Positions 51,081 through 59,037 of a DNA stretch of 64,000 nt are shown here, piece after piece. The notes under the pieces were generated by a model. The model made no database searches. It saw nothing but the letters and a program-made list of their open reading frames with translations, and was not told where the DNA came from. Position 1 is the first letter of the stretch; every line of letters starts with the position of its first letter. A program made the translations under genes and the position numbers. The DNA is from Lawsonibacter faecis (GTDB lineage: Bacteria > Bacillota > Clostridia > Oscillospirales > Oscillospiraceae): positions 1-64,000 of the forward strand of contig NZ_JACOPQ010000006.1 of assembly GCF_014287675.1 (NCBI RefSeq). The letters are read 5' to 3'.

Positions 51081-52652
51081 TTATGCCGTTTTCCTCTTGG
51101 AGAGCTTGATCGCCGCGGCGATGACGCCGAAGAGGAAAAAGTAGACAAACATATTCCGGGGATAGAACCAGGTGTACTCCGCCACGCCTATGACCGAGAT
51201 ACCGCAGAAAGCGCCCACGCCGGCGGCCAGGATATTTTTGGCCGCCCGGTTGGTGCTGGAGTAGAAGCTCTTGACGCCCGCCTTGATCTGGTGAAGCACC
51301 ATGGCGAGGTAGGTAATGGCCCCGAACACGCCCAGCTCGCCCCACATCTGGAGGTAATTGTTGTGGGTGTGGATGGGGTAATTGCCGTCGTACATCGTAG
51401 GATAGACCTGAAAGACCTGCTTCATCACGTCGGTTCCCAGGCCCACGCCCCGCAGGCCGTAGTCCCGGATGAGGTAGGTGGTGTCCTGGTAGATGGCGAA
51501 GCGGTACTGGGTGGAGCTGTCCTTCAGGTTGCCGATGGTGAGAATGCGGTTTATGATGCTCTCAGGCAGGATGGGCAGGGCGGCCAGGCCCAGCACCAGG
51601 AAGAGGGGCAGGAACCGCCAGTTGATCAGGATCAGGAACACACCCAGGGCGATAACCAGTCCGATCCAGCAGGATCGGGACAGCGTGAGGCCGATGGCCA
51701 CCAGACAGGGCACGATGGAGCCCAGGGCCAGCACCCTCCCCCGCCAGGTCCTGGCGTTGAGGAGCAGCGCCGCCTGGAAGGGCATGAGCATAACCAGGAT
51801 TTCCGCGAAATTGTTGGGGTTATCGAAGTAGGAGTAGACGCGCCCGGGCATATCGGGGTTGAGGCGCATATCCTGCTGGGAGGGCACCACCTCCACACCC
51901 ACATAGCCCTGGTAGCACCCGTAGAGGGCGGCCACCACCAGGCCGGCCACGACGACGGCCAGCATCAGCTGAAGCTGCTCGGTCTTCTGGACCGTACTGA
52001 CCGCCATAAGGGTGATGAGGAAGGCGATGACGTAGAAGACCAGGAAGCGCAGGGAGATGTTCTTGGCCTCGCTGGTGAGGCCGTAAAGGACGCCCTCGGA
52101 GAAGTCGGTACCCAGGCTGCTGAAAAAGCCGTACACAATGAAGCCCATGAAGAGGGTGAAGTAGGGCCCCAGCTTTGTAAGCTCCAGCCGATGCTTCGGG
52201 CGGGCCATGGCCCCCGCCAGGAAGAGGAGAAACACCAGAATCATGCACCGCAGGGCATAGCCGTTGTCCCAGCTCCCGTGGGGGACAATGAGCATGATGA
52301 GCATGGTGAAGCCCACAAAGAGGAAGCCCGCGCCGCCTACCGCGGAGGCGAAGCGGAAGGCGATGCTGCCGTCAAAGAGGTTTTTCCCCAGCCTGTAGAT
52401 CCACTGGACGAAAAGAACGGGCAGGTTGATGATTGTGGTCAGGACCCGGCAGGTGATGCTGACGGGCCAGGACTTCGGAAGGTTCCCCTCCCGCCATGCG
52501 AACTGGCAGATCCGGCTGCCCGCCACCCCCCGGCGGACGGCCAGTCCGATCCGGGCGAAGAGTTTCCCCGGTACGCTCTCGTCCCAGCCGCTGCGCAGGA
52601 CGGCCCAGAGCGCGGCAAAGAAGCGCACGAGGGCGCTGTTTTGTGCGATAGA
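51081..52652 (-). CDS. O-antigen ligase/Wzy-like polysaccharide membrane protein
   Basis: 523 aa from the ATG with AAAGGAG upstream. About ten membrane helices. The Wzy_C region has SRSCWIGLVIALGVFLI and, after a long external loop, HTHNNYLQMWGELGVFGAITYLAMV, which holds the His and Glu/Asn residues conserved in O-antigen ligases and polymerases. In a Gram-positive it likely polymerises or attaches a surface polysaccharide. The glycosyltransferase gene lies 52 bp upstream on the same strand. Confidence 0.88.
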   Translation of the reverse strand, partial: SIAQNSALVRFFAALWAVLRSGWDESVPGKLFARIGLAVRRGVAGSRICQFAWREGNLPKSWPVSITCRVLTTIINLPVLFVQWIYRLGKNLFDGSIAFRFASAVGGAGFLFVGFTMLIMLIVPHGSWDNGYALRCMILVFLLFLAGAMARPKHRLELTKLGPYFTLFMGFIVYGFFSSLGTDFSEGVLYGLTSEAKNISLRFLVFYVIAFLITLMAVSTVQKTEQLQLMLAVVVAGLVVAALYGCYQGYVGVEVVPSQQDMRLNPDMPGRVYSYFDNPNNFAEILVMLMPFQAALLLNARTWRGRVLALGSIVPCLVAIGLTLSRSCWIGLVIALGVFLILINWRFLPLFLVLGLAALPILPESIINRILTIGNLKDSSTQYRFAIYQDTTYLIRDYGLRGVGLGTDVMKQVFQVYPTMYDGNYPIHTHNNYLQMWGELGVFGAITYLAMVLHQIKAGVKSFYSSTNRAAKNILAAGVGAFCGISVIGVAEYTWFYPRNMFVYFFLFGVIAAAIKLSKRKTA

Positions 52653-52704
52653 CATAGGCAAAGCTCCTTTAGGGTGTTTCAAAGCACGGGAAGCGGGCGC
52701 TCCG

Positions 52705-53808
52705 TCAGCGGCCCGCCGCCTTCTCGTATACCTGATAGGTGGCCTGGGCCATCTTGTGGACCTCGAAGCGGTCCTCCACGGCCTTCAGGGCGTTCCGGGC
52801 GCACTGGGCGCGGAAGTCCGGCTCCTCCATCATCCGCTTGAGGGCTGCGGCCATGGAGTCCGGGTCCTCATACTTTACGGCAAGGCCGCATTTCGTCTCG
52901 TCGTTGACGATATCCGGGTTGCCGGCCATGTCGGTGGCCACCACGGGCAGGCCCGCGGCCATGGCCTCCACGATGAGGAAGGAGAGGGCCTCGTGCTGGG
53001 AGGAATTCACATAGAGATCGCTGGCCTTATAGAGGTTCTTGATGTCCTTGCGAAAGCCGATGAACTTCACACAGTCCTCCAGCCCCAGCTCCTCTGCCTG
53101 GGCCTTCCGGGACTCCAGCAGGGGGCCGTCCCCGGCCAGGACCAGGGTGAAGGGTACGTCGGAGATCTCCCGCAGCCGCTTGACGGAGCTGAGCAGATAG
53201 TGGTGGCCCTTGTCGTCGGCAAAGCGGGAGGCGCAGAGCATGACGAAGCGGTCCTCGGGGATGCCCAGCTCGGCGCGCAGGGTGGACTCGCTCCGTTCCC
53301 CCGCCCAGGCGGCAGGGTCCACGGCGTTGAAGATGACCTGGATGCGGTCGCCGCTCCAGCCGTTTTGAATGAGCTGGCGCTTGCCCAGGTTGCACACGGC
53401 GATCATCTGGTCCTGACGCCTGTCCATCCACCTGTTGGACAGGCGGGTGACGGCATTGTTGGCGAGGACGAAGTGGTTGGTATACACCACCCGGATATGC
53501 CTGTTGTACTTCTTGGCCAGCAGGGCGGTATAGTGCTCCCGGAGGTAGTGGCAGTGGACCACGTCGATGTCCCACTCCTCACAGAGCCGGGCCAGGGCCC
53601 TGGCGGCCTTGAAGTCAAACCGGCTGGTCATCTCGATCTGGCGGCAGGGCACGTGGGCCTCCTCCATCCGCTCCACCAGAAGCCCCGCCTCGTGATAGGC
53701 GAAGCAGGCGTTGACCTTCGTGCCGTTCAGGTACTTCACCAGCGTCTCCACGTAACGCTCGGTCCCCGCCTTTCCGGCGTGGTTGAGAAGGTAGAGGACG
53801 TTCAGCAT
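52705..53808 (-). CDS. Glycosyltransferase family 4
   Basis: 367 aa; ATG with GGAGGGAG upstream. GT-B fold: LNHAGKAGTERYVETL start, DVVHCHYLREHYTAL, then CASRFADDKGHHYLLSSVKRL, and the sugar-nucleotide site SSQHEALSFLIVEAMAAGL with PVVATDMAGNPDIV. It transfers a sugar from a nucleotide donor onto a lipid-linked glycan at the cytoplasmic membrane face. It forms a unit with the O-antigen-ligase-like gene. Confidence 0.93.
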   Translation of the reverse strand: MLNVLYLLNHAGKAGTERYVETLVKYLNGTKVNACFAYHEAGLLVERMEEAHVPCRQIEMTSRFDFKAARALARLCEEWDIDVVHCHYLREHYTALLAKKYNRHIRVVYTNHFVLANNAVTRLSNRWMDRRQDQMIAVCNLGKRQLIQNGWSGDRIQVIFNAVDPAAWAGERSESTLRAELGIPEDRFVMLCASRFADDKGHHYLLSSVKRLREISDVPFTLVLAGDGPLLESRKAQAEELGLEDCVKFIGFRKDIKNLYKASDLYVNSSQHEALSFLIVEAMAAGLPVVATDMAGNPDIVNDETKCGLAVKYEDPDSMAAALKRMMEEPDFRAQCARNALKAVEDRFEVHKMAQATYQVYEKAAGR

Positions 53809-53843
53809 AGAGAGCTCCCTCCTACGTTTTCATCAAAAGCAAA

Positions 53844-53866
53844 GCGGGCGGCCAGTGGCCGCCCGC
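53844..53866 (-). terminator. Terminator between the low-GC ORF and the glycosyltransferase
   Basis: GCGGGCGGCC pairs with GGCCGCCCGC (loop ACT on the minus strand) and is followed by TTTGCTTTTG. On the plus strand it is followed by T5. Confidence 0.75.
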
Positions 53867-53936
53867 CGTTTTTCTATTTTACCCCAAAGAGGGACGATTG
53901 TCCACCTTGAAATTTACGACATAGCCTTCAGGCACC

Positions 53937-54353
53937 TCACGCATGTATCACCTGAAAATTAAAAGAATCCGCAATACACTCAAATGTATCGTCCCGAAAA
54001 TAAAACAGATAGTGCTTGCAGTTTTCTGTCGCCTGTCCGCTTACCTGAATCGAGTCCGGAAATTCGCTTTCCCAGCCGGAATCCTCCAATTGGTAAAATT
54101 CTCCCCAAGCGATACCGTACTGCTTAAATCTCGATTGGCCATATTGATAAAAGCCTTCATCATTCGGCACGCCAACCCGATATTGACAGCAGTTGTGAAA
54201 AGTCAAAAGTCCTTCATCGCCATAAACAAATTCCTTGAATTGAAATGGATTTAGCCGAAAGCGCACAATGACATCGGTATCATCGACAGCAATTTTGACG
54301 TCCGGCACATTTGGTTCGGCATTCCAACCGTGATTCAATTTTATAAAGCGCAA
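53937..54353 (-). CDS. Uncharacterised 138-aa protein, low-GC island
   Basis: 138 aa, soluble, rich in Phe, Tyr, Asp and Gly (LTFHNCCQYRVGVPNDEGFY, GIAWGEFYQLEDSGWE, HYLFYFRDDTFECIA). I recognise no domain. Its base composition is clearly more AT-rich than the genes on either side, which points to recent transfer. The compact, acidic, aromatic-rich make-up resembles immunity or anti-toxin proteins of polymorphic toxin systems, but no toxin is adjacent and this is a guess. No strong ribosome site is visible. Confidence 0.6.
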   Translation of the reverse strand: MRFIKLNHGWNAEPNVPDVKIAVDDTDVIVRFRLNPFQFKEFVYGDEGLLTFHNCCQYRVGVPNDEGFYQYGQSRFKQYGIAWGEFYQLEDSGWESEFPDSIQVSGQATENCKHYLFYFRDDTFECIADSFNFQVIHA

Positions 54354-54366
54354 ATTTTTTCCCCCA

Positions 54367-55548
54367 TTACAGCGCGGCCTTCAGCGCCTGCGTCATGTCC
54401 GTGCGCTCCCAGGGCAGATCGATGTCCGTGCGGCCGAAATGGCCGTAGGCGGCGGTCTGGCGGTAGATGGGCCGGCGCAGGTCCAGCTTGCGGATGATGG
54501 CGGTGGGGCGCAGGTCGAAGACCTTCTCTACGGCGGCGGAGAGCGCCTCGTCGGAGACGGCGCCGGTGCCGAAGGTATCAATCAGCACAGAGACGGGACG
54601 CGCCACGCCGATGGCGTAGGCCAGCTCGATCTGACACCTCTTTGCAAGGCCCGCGGCCACGATGTTCTTGGCCACGTACCGGGACATATAGGCGGCGGAG
54701 CGGTCCACCTTGGTGGGGTCCTTGCCGGAGAAGCAGCCGCCGCCGTGGGGGGCGCTGCCGCCGTAAGTATCCACAATGATCTTCCGCCCAGTGAGGCCGG
54801 AGTCGCCCTGGGGCCCGCCCACCACGAAGCGGCCGGTGGGGTTGACGTAGAACTTGGTGTTCTCATCCAGCAGCGCGGCGGGAATGGTGGGCTTGATGAC
54901 CAGCTCCACCATGTCCTTTCTAATCTGCTCCAGGCTCACCTCCGGGCCGTGCTGGGTGGAGATGACCACCGTATCCACCCGGACGGGTACGCCCGCCTCG
55001 TCGTACTCCACGGTGACCTGGCTCTTGCCGTCGGGCCGGAGGTAGTCCACCCTGCCCTCCTTGCGGACCCGGGTGAGCCGCTGGGCCAGCCGGTGGGACA
55101 GCGAGATGGCGACGGGCATCAGCTCGGGGGTCTCGTCGCAGGCGTAGCCGAACATCATGCCCTGGTCCCCGGCGCCGTTCTCCAGCTCGGCGTCGGCGCC
55201 TCCCTCTTTGGCCTCCAGGGACTTGTCCACGCCCATGGCGATGTCGGGGGACTGCTCGTCGATAGACGTGATAACAGCGCACGTGTCGCAGTCGAAGCCG
55301 AACTTGGCCCGGTCATAGCCGATGTCCCGGACCACGCTGCGGGCGATGTGGGGGATGTCCACATAACAGTGGGTGGTAATCTCGCCCATCACGTGGATGA
55401 GGCCGGTGGTGACGGTGGTCTCGCAGGCCACGCGGGCGGTGGGGTCCTTCTCCAGAATCGCGTCCAGAACGGCGTCGGAGATCTGGTCGCAAATCTTGTC
55501 GGGATGGCCCTCGGTGACGGATTCAGAGGTAAAGAGTCTGTGTGCCAT
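54367..55548 (-). CDS. metK: S-adenosylmethionine synthetase
   Basis: 393 aa from the ATG with AAAGGAATG upstream; longer starts lie in the leader. Makes SAM from methionine and ATP. Motifs: TEGHPDKICDQISDAVLD near the start, GAGDQGMMFGYA (ATP binding), GGCFSGKDPTKVDRSAAY (P-loop-like). Full length. It is expressed behind a SAM-type riboswitch leader. The adenosylhomocysteinase gene lies upstream on the same strand, closing the methyl cycle. Confidence 0.98.
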   Translation of the reverse strand: MAHRLFTSESVTEGHPDKICDQISDAVLDAILEKDPTARVACETTVTTGLIHVMGEITTHCYVDIPHIARSVVRDIGYDRAKFGFDCDTCAVITSIDEQSPDIAMGVDKSLEAKEGGADAELENGAGDQGMMFGYACDETPELMPVAISLSHRLAQRLTRVRKEGRVDYLRPDGKSQVTVEYDEAGVPVRVDTVVISTQHGPEVSLEQIRKDMVELVIKPTIPAALLDENTKFYVNPTGRFVVGGPQGDSGLTGRKIIVDTYGGSAPHGGGCFSGKDPTKVDRSAAYMSRYVAKNIVAAGLAKRCQIELAYAIGVARPVSVLIDTFGTGAVSDEALSAAVEKVFDLRPTAIIRKLDLRRPIYRQTAAYGHFGRTDIDLPWERTDMTQALKAAL

Positions 55549-55587
55549 GTTTTTCCATTCCTTTCTTTTGGGGCGGAGCGCGCACAA

Positions 55588-55752
55588 TAAAATGCGGCCC
55601 TCCGATAAGGGAGGACCGCACAGCTTGTTACGATTACCGCCTTATCGCTGTTAGCAGAACCACCTTGCGCCTTGACGCAGGTTGGTGTGAGGTCATGGAG
55701 CTAACTCTCTCGCTCACTCTTGATAATGGGGCTATTCAATTGTTCTGGACCT
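55588..55752 (-). promoter_or_regulatory. SAM riboswitch-type leader of metK
   Basis: The leader has an outer pairing TTATC (55719-55726 region) with GATAA (near 55640-55646), inner elements CATGACCTCACACCAACC and AAGGTGGTTCTGCTAAC that recall the S-box core, and then a terminator: GCGGTCCTCCC with GGAGGGCCGC and ATTTTATT (55588-55620). Position before metK and this layout make a SAM-I-clan riboswitch likely, but the core departs from the usual S-box consensus, so subtype is open. Confidence 0.75.
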
Positions 55753-55780
55753 ATTTTATCAGATTTTTCGTCTTTGTCAA
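55753..55780 (-). promoter_or_regulatory. Promoter of the metK leader
   Basis: TTGACA (55775-55780) and TAAAAT (55753-55758) on the minus strand with a 16-bp spacer, just before the riboswitch. Between 55790 and 55985 I see no gene. Confidence 0.75.
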
Positions 55781-55985
55781 CGGGATGAGACTAGACAGAT
55801 TGCACGAAATGTACAGGCCTTGTCTGGTAAACGGCAATACGCCCGGCGGCGCGGTATTTTTTCGTCCGGCAGGCAGTTTTTTTGCAGGAATCCGCACGGA
55901 TTACAGGGAATATCCGCGCCGTCCAAACGGAAAAATTCCCGCCATTGGCCGTGTTGACCTTTTTATACAAGGCCTGGGTTTTATC

Positions 55986-56069
55986 TCATCCTTTCTCCAT
56001 GTACAGCCCCAAAAGGAGGACAAGCGCCGACGCAGCCGCCAGCGCAGCCCACTTCCACGCCCGTTTCAA
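55986..56069 (-). CDS. Possible 27-aa single-helix membrane peptide after ahcY
   Basis: A TTG start 2 nt after the ahcY stop, with AAGG 6 nt upstream, opens a frame encoding a basic start (LKRAWKW), one hydrophobic helix (AALAAASALVLLLGLY) and MEKG. The layout of a translation-coupled small membrane protein is neat, but at this length chance is hard to exclude. Confidence 0.35.
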   Translation of the reverse strand: MKRAWKWAALAAASALVLLLGLYMEKG

Positions 56070-56070
56070 C

Positions 56071-57315
56071 TCAAGCCTTCCAGCCGTTGAGGTACTCCAC
56101 CTGTTCGGATGTGAGGGCGTCGATGGAGAGCCCCAGGGCGGCCAGCTTCACCCGGCCGATCTGGTCGTCAATCTCATCGGGCACGTTGTAGACCCTCTTC
56201 TCCAGGCCGCCGCCGTGTCTCACCAGCCACTCCAGCGCCAGGGCCTGTACGGCGAAGGACATATCCATAATCTCCGCCGGGTGTCCGTTGCCTGCCGCCA
56301 GATTGACCAGCCTGCCCTCGCCGATGACATTGAGGACCCGCCCGTCAGGCAGGATATAGCCCTCGATGTTCTCCCGGCGCAGCTCCCTCTTCACCGCCAT
56401 GGCCGCAAGGCCGGCCACGTCCACCTCGCAGTCGAAGTGGCCCGCGTTGCAGAGCAGGGCGTTGTGCTTCATCCCGGCGAAATGGGCGGGGGTGATGACC
56501 CCCTTGCAGCCGGTAACGGTGACGAACACGTCTCCAATTCTCGCCGCGTCGTCCATCTTCATCACCCGGAAGCCCTGCATGGTGGCGTCCAGGGCCTTGA
56601 AGGGGTCCACCTCGCAGACCACCACGTCGGCCCCCATGCCCTTCGCCCGCAGGGCCACGCCCTGGCCGCACCAGCCGTACCCCGCCACCACGACGGTCTT
56701 GCCCGCCACGATGAGGTTGGTGGTGTGCATAATGGCGTCCCAGACGGACTGGCCGGTGCCGTATTTATTGTCATAGTAGTGCTTGGCCTTGGCGTCGTTC
56801 ACGGCCATCATGGGGCAGGGCAGAATCCCCTCCCGCTCGCGTGCGCGCAGGCGCAGAATGCCGGTGGTGGTCTCCTCGCAGCCGCCCAGAAGGTTCCCGC
56901 CCAGGTGGGCGTGGCTCCCGCCCAGCAGGTGGACCAGGTCCCCGCCGTCGTCCACGATGAGGTGTGGCCTGTGGGAGAGGGCCTCCGCCAGATGGGCCTC
57001 GTACTCCTCCGGGCCCACGCCGTGGATGCCGAAGGTCTCCACGCCCATAGAGGCGAGGCCCGCGGCCACGTCGTCCTGGGTGGAGAGTGGGTTGGACCCG
57101 GTGAGGCGCACCTCCGCCCCGCCCTTCTGAAGGACCAGACCCAGGTTGGCGGTTTTGGCCTCCAGGTGGACGGATACGGTAACCCTCAGCCCGGCAAAGG
57201 GCTTCTCCCGCTCAAACCGCTCCTCAATGCCGGAGAGGGCGGGCATAAAGTCCCGTACCCACGCGATCTTTCTGCGGCCGCACTCGGCCAGGGACATATC
57301 CTTTACAATGCTCAT
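56071..57315 (-). CDS. ahcY: Adenosylhomocysteinase
   Basis: 414 aa from the ATG with GAGGTG 7 nt upstream. Splits S-adenosylhomocysteine to adenosine and homocysteine using bound NAD. Substrate motif GCEETTTGILRL, catalytic region NDAKAKHYYDNKYGT, NAD motif VVAGYGWCGQGVALRAKG and GHFDCEVDV. It is the form without the 40-residue eukaryotic/proteobacterial insert. It recycles the product of SAM-dependent methylation, together with metK downstream. Confidence 0.97.
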   Translation of the reverse strand: MSIVKDMSLAECGRRKIAWVRDFMPALSGIEERFEREKPFAGLRVTVSVHLEAKTANLGLVLQKGGAEVRLTGSNPLSTQDDVAAGLASMGVETFGIHGVGPEEYEAHLAEALSHRPHLIVDDGGDLVHLLGGSHAHLGGNLLGGCEETTTGILRLRAREREGILPCPMMAVNDAKAKHYYDNKYGTGQSVWDAIMHTTNLIVAGKTVVVAGYGWCGQGVALRAKGMGADVVVCEVDPFKALDATMQGFRVMKMDDAARIGDVFVTVTGCKGVITPAHFAGMKHNALLCNAGHFDCEVDVAGLAAMAVKRELRRENIEGYILPDGRVLNVIGEGRLVNLAAGNGHPAEIMDMSFAVQALALEWLVRHGGGLEKRVYNVPDEIDDQIGRVKLAALGLSIDALTSEQVEYLNGWKA

Positions 57316-57509
57316 ACTGGGCCACCTCACAAATATGATACAGGGCGCGTCCGCCGGACGCGCCGCCGGTTTTCATCAGTCTATCATACTTTCCCGCCCC
57401 CGGAAAGATTGTTCACAGATTTTTTATTTACTTTGCGATGGAAAGCGGGTAGAATTGGTATGTTGTCCAAGAAACGTTGACGACTGAATCTGACTGAGGA
57501 GGGGTCGCT

Positions 57510-58400
57510 TTGCGCTCCATCGATTCCTGGCTAGACCGCTTTGCCTACAAGCATCCCAGGTTCGGCATCCCGCACCTGATGACCTACATCATCATCGCCA
57601 ACTCCGCCATCTTCCTGCTGGATCTGTTTTCCAACGGGCTGAGCGTCTCATCCCTGCTGGGCTTCCAGCCCATGGCCATACTCCAGGGAGAGGTGTGGCG
57701 GCTCGTCACCTTTATCCTCGTGCCCGAGACCCAGAAGCCCATCTGGTTTGTGGTGTCCATGTTCTTCTACTACTTCCTGGGCAACCTGATGGAGCGGGAG
57801 TGGGGCGCGGCCAAATTCACCCTCTTCTACCTCTGCGGCGCGCTGCTCACCCTGATCGCGGGGTTCATAGGCGGCTTCTTTATGGGAACGATGGGCTATG
57901 CCATCGCAGCGCCCACCATTACCATGTATCAGGTGAACCTGTCCCTCTTCCTGGCCTTCGCCACGCTCTACCCCGAAGCGCCGCTGCGGTTTTACTTCGT
58001 CATTCCCATCAAGGCCAAGTGGCTTGCGGTGCTCTACGTGGGTCTCATGGCCTGGGACATCATCAGCATCCCCGGCTACATGATGGCATTGATGCTGCCC
58101 ATGATTCTTCCCGGCGACATCGCCGCCCTGGCAAACTACGCCATTTTCTTCTGGTCGGAGATTCGCACGTTCTGCGCCCGGACCTTCCGCCGGGCCAAGC
58201 ACCAGAATTCCCGGCAGACGGTGAACTTCAAGCAGGCCACCAAGGAGGCCAAGCAGCAGAAGGGCTACCTCCACAAGTGCGCCGTCTGCGGCAAGACCGA
58301 CACCGACTACCCCGACGAGGAGTTCCGCTACTGCTCCAAGTGCAACGGCTACTACTGCTACTGCTCCGAGCATATCCACAACCACATCCACATTGAGTGA
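57510..58400 (+). CDS. Rhomboid-like membrane protein with C-terminal zinc ribbon
   Basis: 296 aa from a TTG start with GGAGGGG upstream. Rhomboid-fold landmarks are present: the N-terminal TYIIIANSAIFLLDL helix, GEVWRLVTFILVP, and FYYFLGNLMEREWGAAKF. The catalytic Gly-x-Ser-Gly is absent where expected (MYQVNLSLFLAFATLY) and no partner His is evident, so it is probably a pseudoprotease. A basic segment (about 225-255) leads to a Cys-rich tail: CAVCGKTDTDY and YCSKCNGYYCYCSEHIHNH, a likely double zinc site. Confidence 0.8.
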   Translation: MRSIDSWLDRFAYKHPRFGIPHLMTYIIIANSAIFLLDLFSNGLSVSSLLGFQPMAILQGEVWRLVTFILVPETQKPIWFVVSMFFYYFLGNLMEREWGAAKFTLFYLCGALLTLIAGFIGGFFMGTMGYAIAAPTITMYQVNLSLFLAFATLYPEAPLRFYFVIPIKAKWLAVLYVGLMAWDIISIPGYMMALMLPMILPGDIAALANYAIFFWSEIRTFCARTFRRAKHQNSRQTVNFKQATKEAKQQKGYLHKCAVCGKTDTDYPDEEFRYCSKCNGYYCYCSEHIHNHIHIE

Positions 58401-58407
58401 GACCGCC

Positions 58408-58956
58408 ATGGCCGAGTGTTACGAAACCGCGCGTCTGATTCTTTCTCCCGCCTCCCCTGCTCTGGCCCCGGCTCTCGCGGAGTACTATGTCCGCAACCGG
58501 ACATTTCTGCGGCCCTTCGAGCCCGAGCGGGAAACATCCTTCTTTACCGCCGGTGGACAGCGGTTACTGCTGGAACAGGAGGCGGACGCGGCCCGGGAGG
58601 ACCGGGGATACCGTCTCTACCTCTCCCTGAGGGACAGACCCGGCGCAATCGTCGGCATGGCGGCCCTCAACAACGTGGTCCGGGGGGCGTTCCAGTCCTC
58701 CTTCCTGGGCTATAAACTGGACGGCAGTCTGCAGGGCCGCGGGTATATGACCGAAGCCGTGCGCGCGGTATGCCGGATTGCCTTCACGGAGCTGGGGCTC
58801 CATCGGCTGGAGGCCAACATCATGCCCCGGAACCTCCCCTCCCTCCGCGTGGCGGAGAAAGCTGGCTTTTCCAGCGAGGGCTTGGCCCGAAAGTATCTCA
58901 ACATCAACGGCGTCTGGGAGGACCACATCCATATGGTCCGGCTCAGCGATGATTAA
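58408..58956 (+). CDS. GNAT acetyltransferase (RimJ/RimL-like)
   Basis: 182 aa from the ATG (MAECYETARLILSP); a GTG 15 nt earlier overlaps the previous stop. Family blocks: ETARLILSPAS, IVGMAALNNVVRG, YKLDGSLQGRGYMTEAVRAV (acetyl-CoA loop) and LHRLEANIMPRNLPSLRVAEKAGF, then KYLNINGVWEDHIHM. It acetylates an N-terminal or side-chain amine; ribosomal protein modification is the usual role in this subfamily. Confidence 0.93.
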   Translation: MAECYETARLILSPASPALAPALAEYYVRNRTFLRPFEPERETSFFTAGGQRLLLEQEADAAREDRGYRLYLSLRDRPGAIVGMAALNNVVRGAFQSSFLGYKLDGSLQGRGYMTEAVRAVCRIAFTELGLHRLEANIMPRNLPSLRVAEKAGFSSEGLARKYLNINGVWEDHIHMVRLSDD

Positions 58957-58959
58957 GGC

Positions 58960-59005
58960 AAACCAGCAAGCGGTGCGGACAAAAGTCCGCACCGCTTGCT
59001 GGTTT
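58960..59005. terminator. Bidirectional terminator with 21-bp stem
   Basis: AAACCAGCAAGCGGTGCGG pairs perfectly with its complement across a four-base AAAA loop, starting in the codons just after the GNAT stop. Confidence 0.88.
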
Positions 59006-59037
59006 GAAGGGATGCGCGGGCGATTCACCATGCGCGT

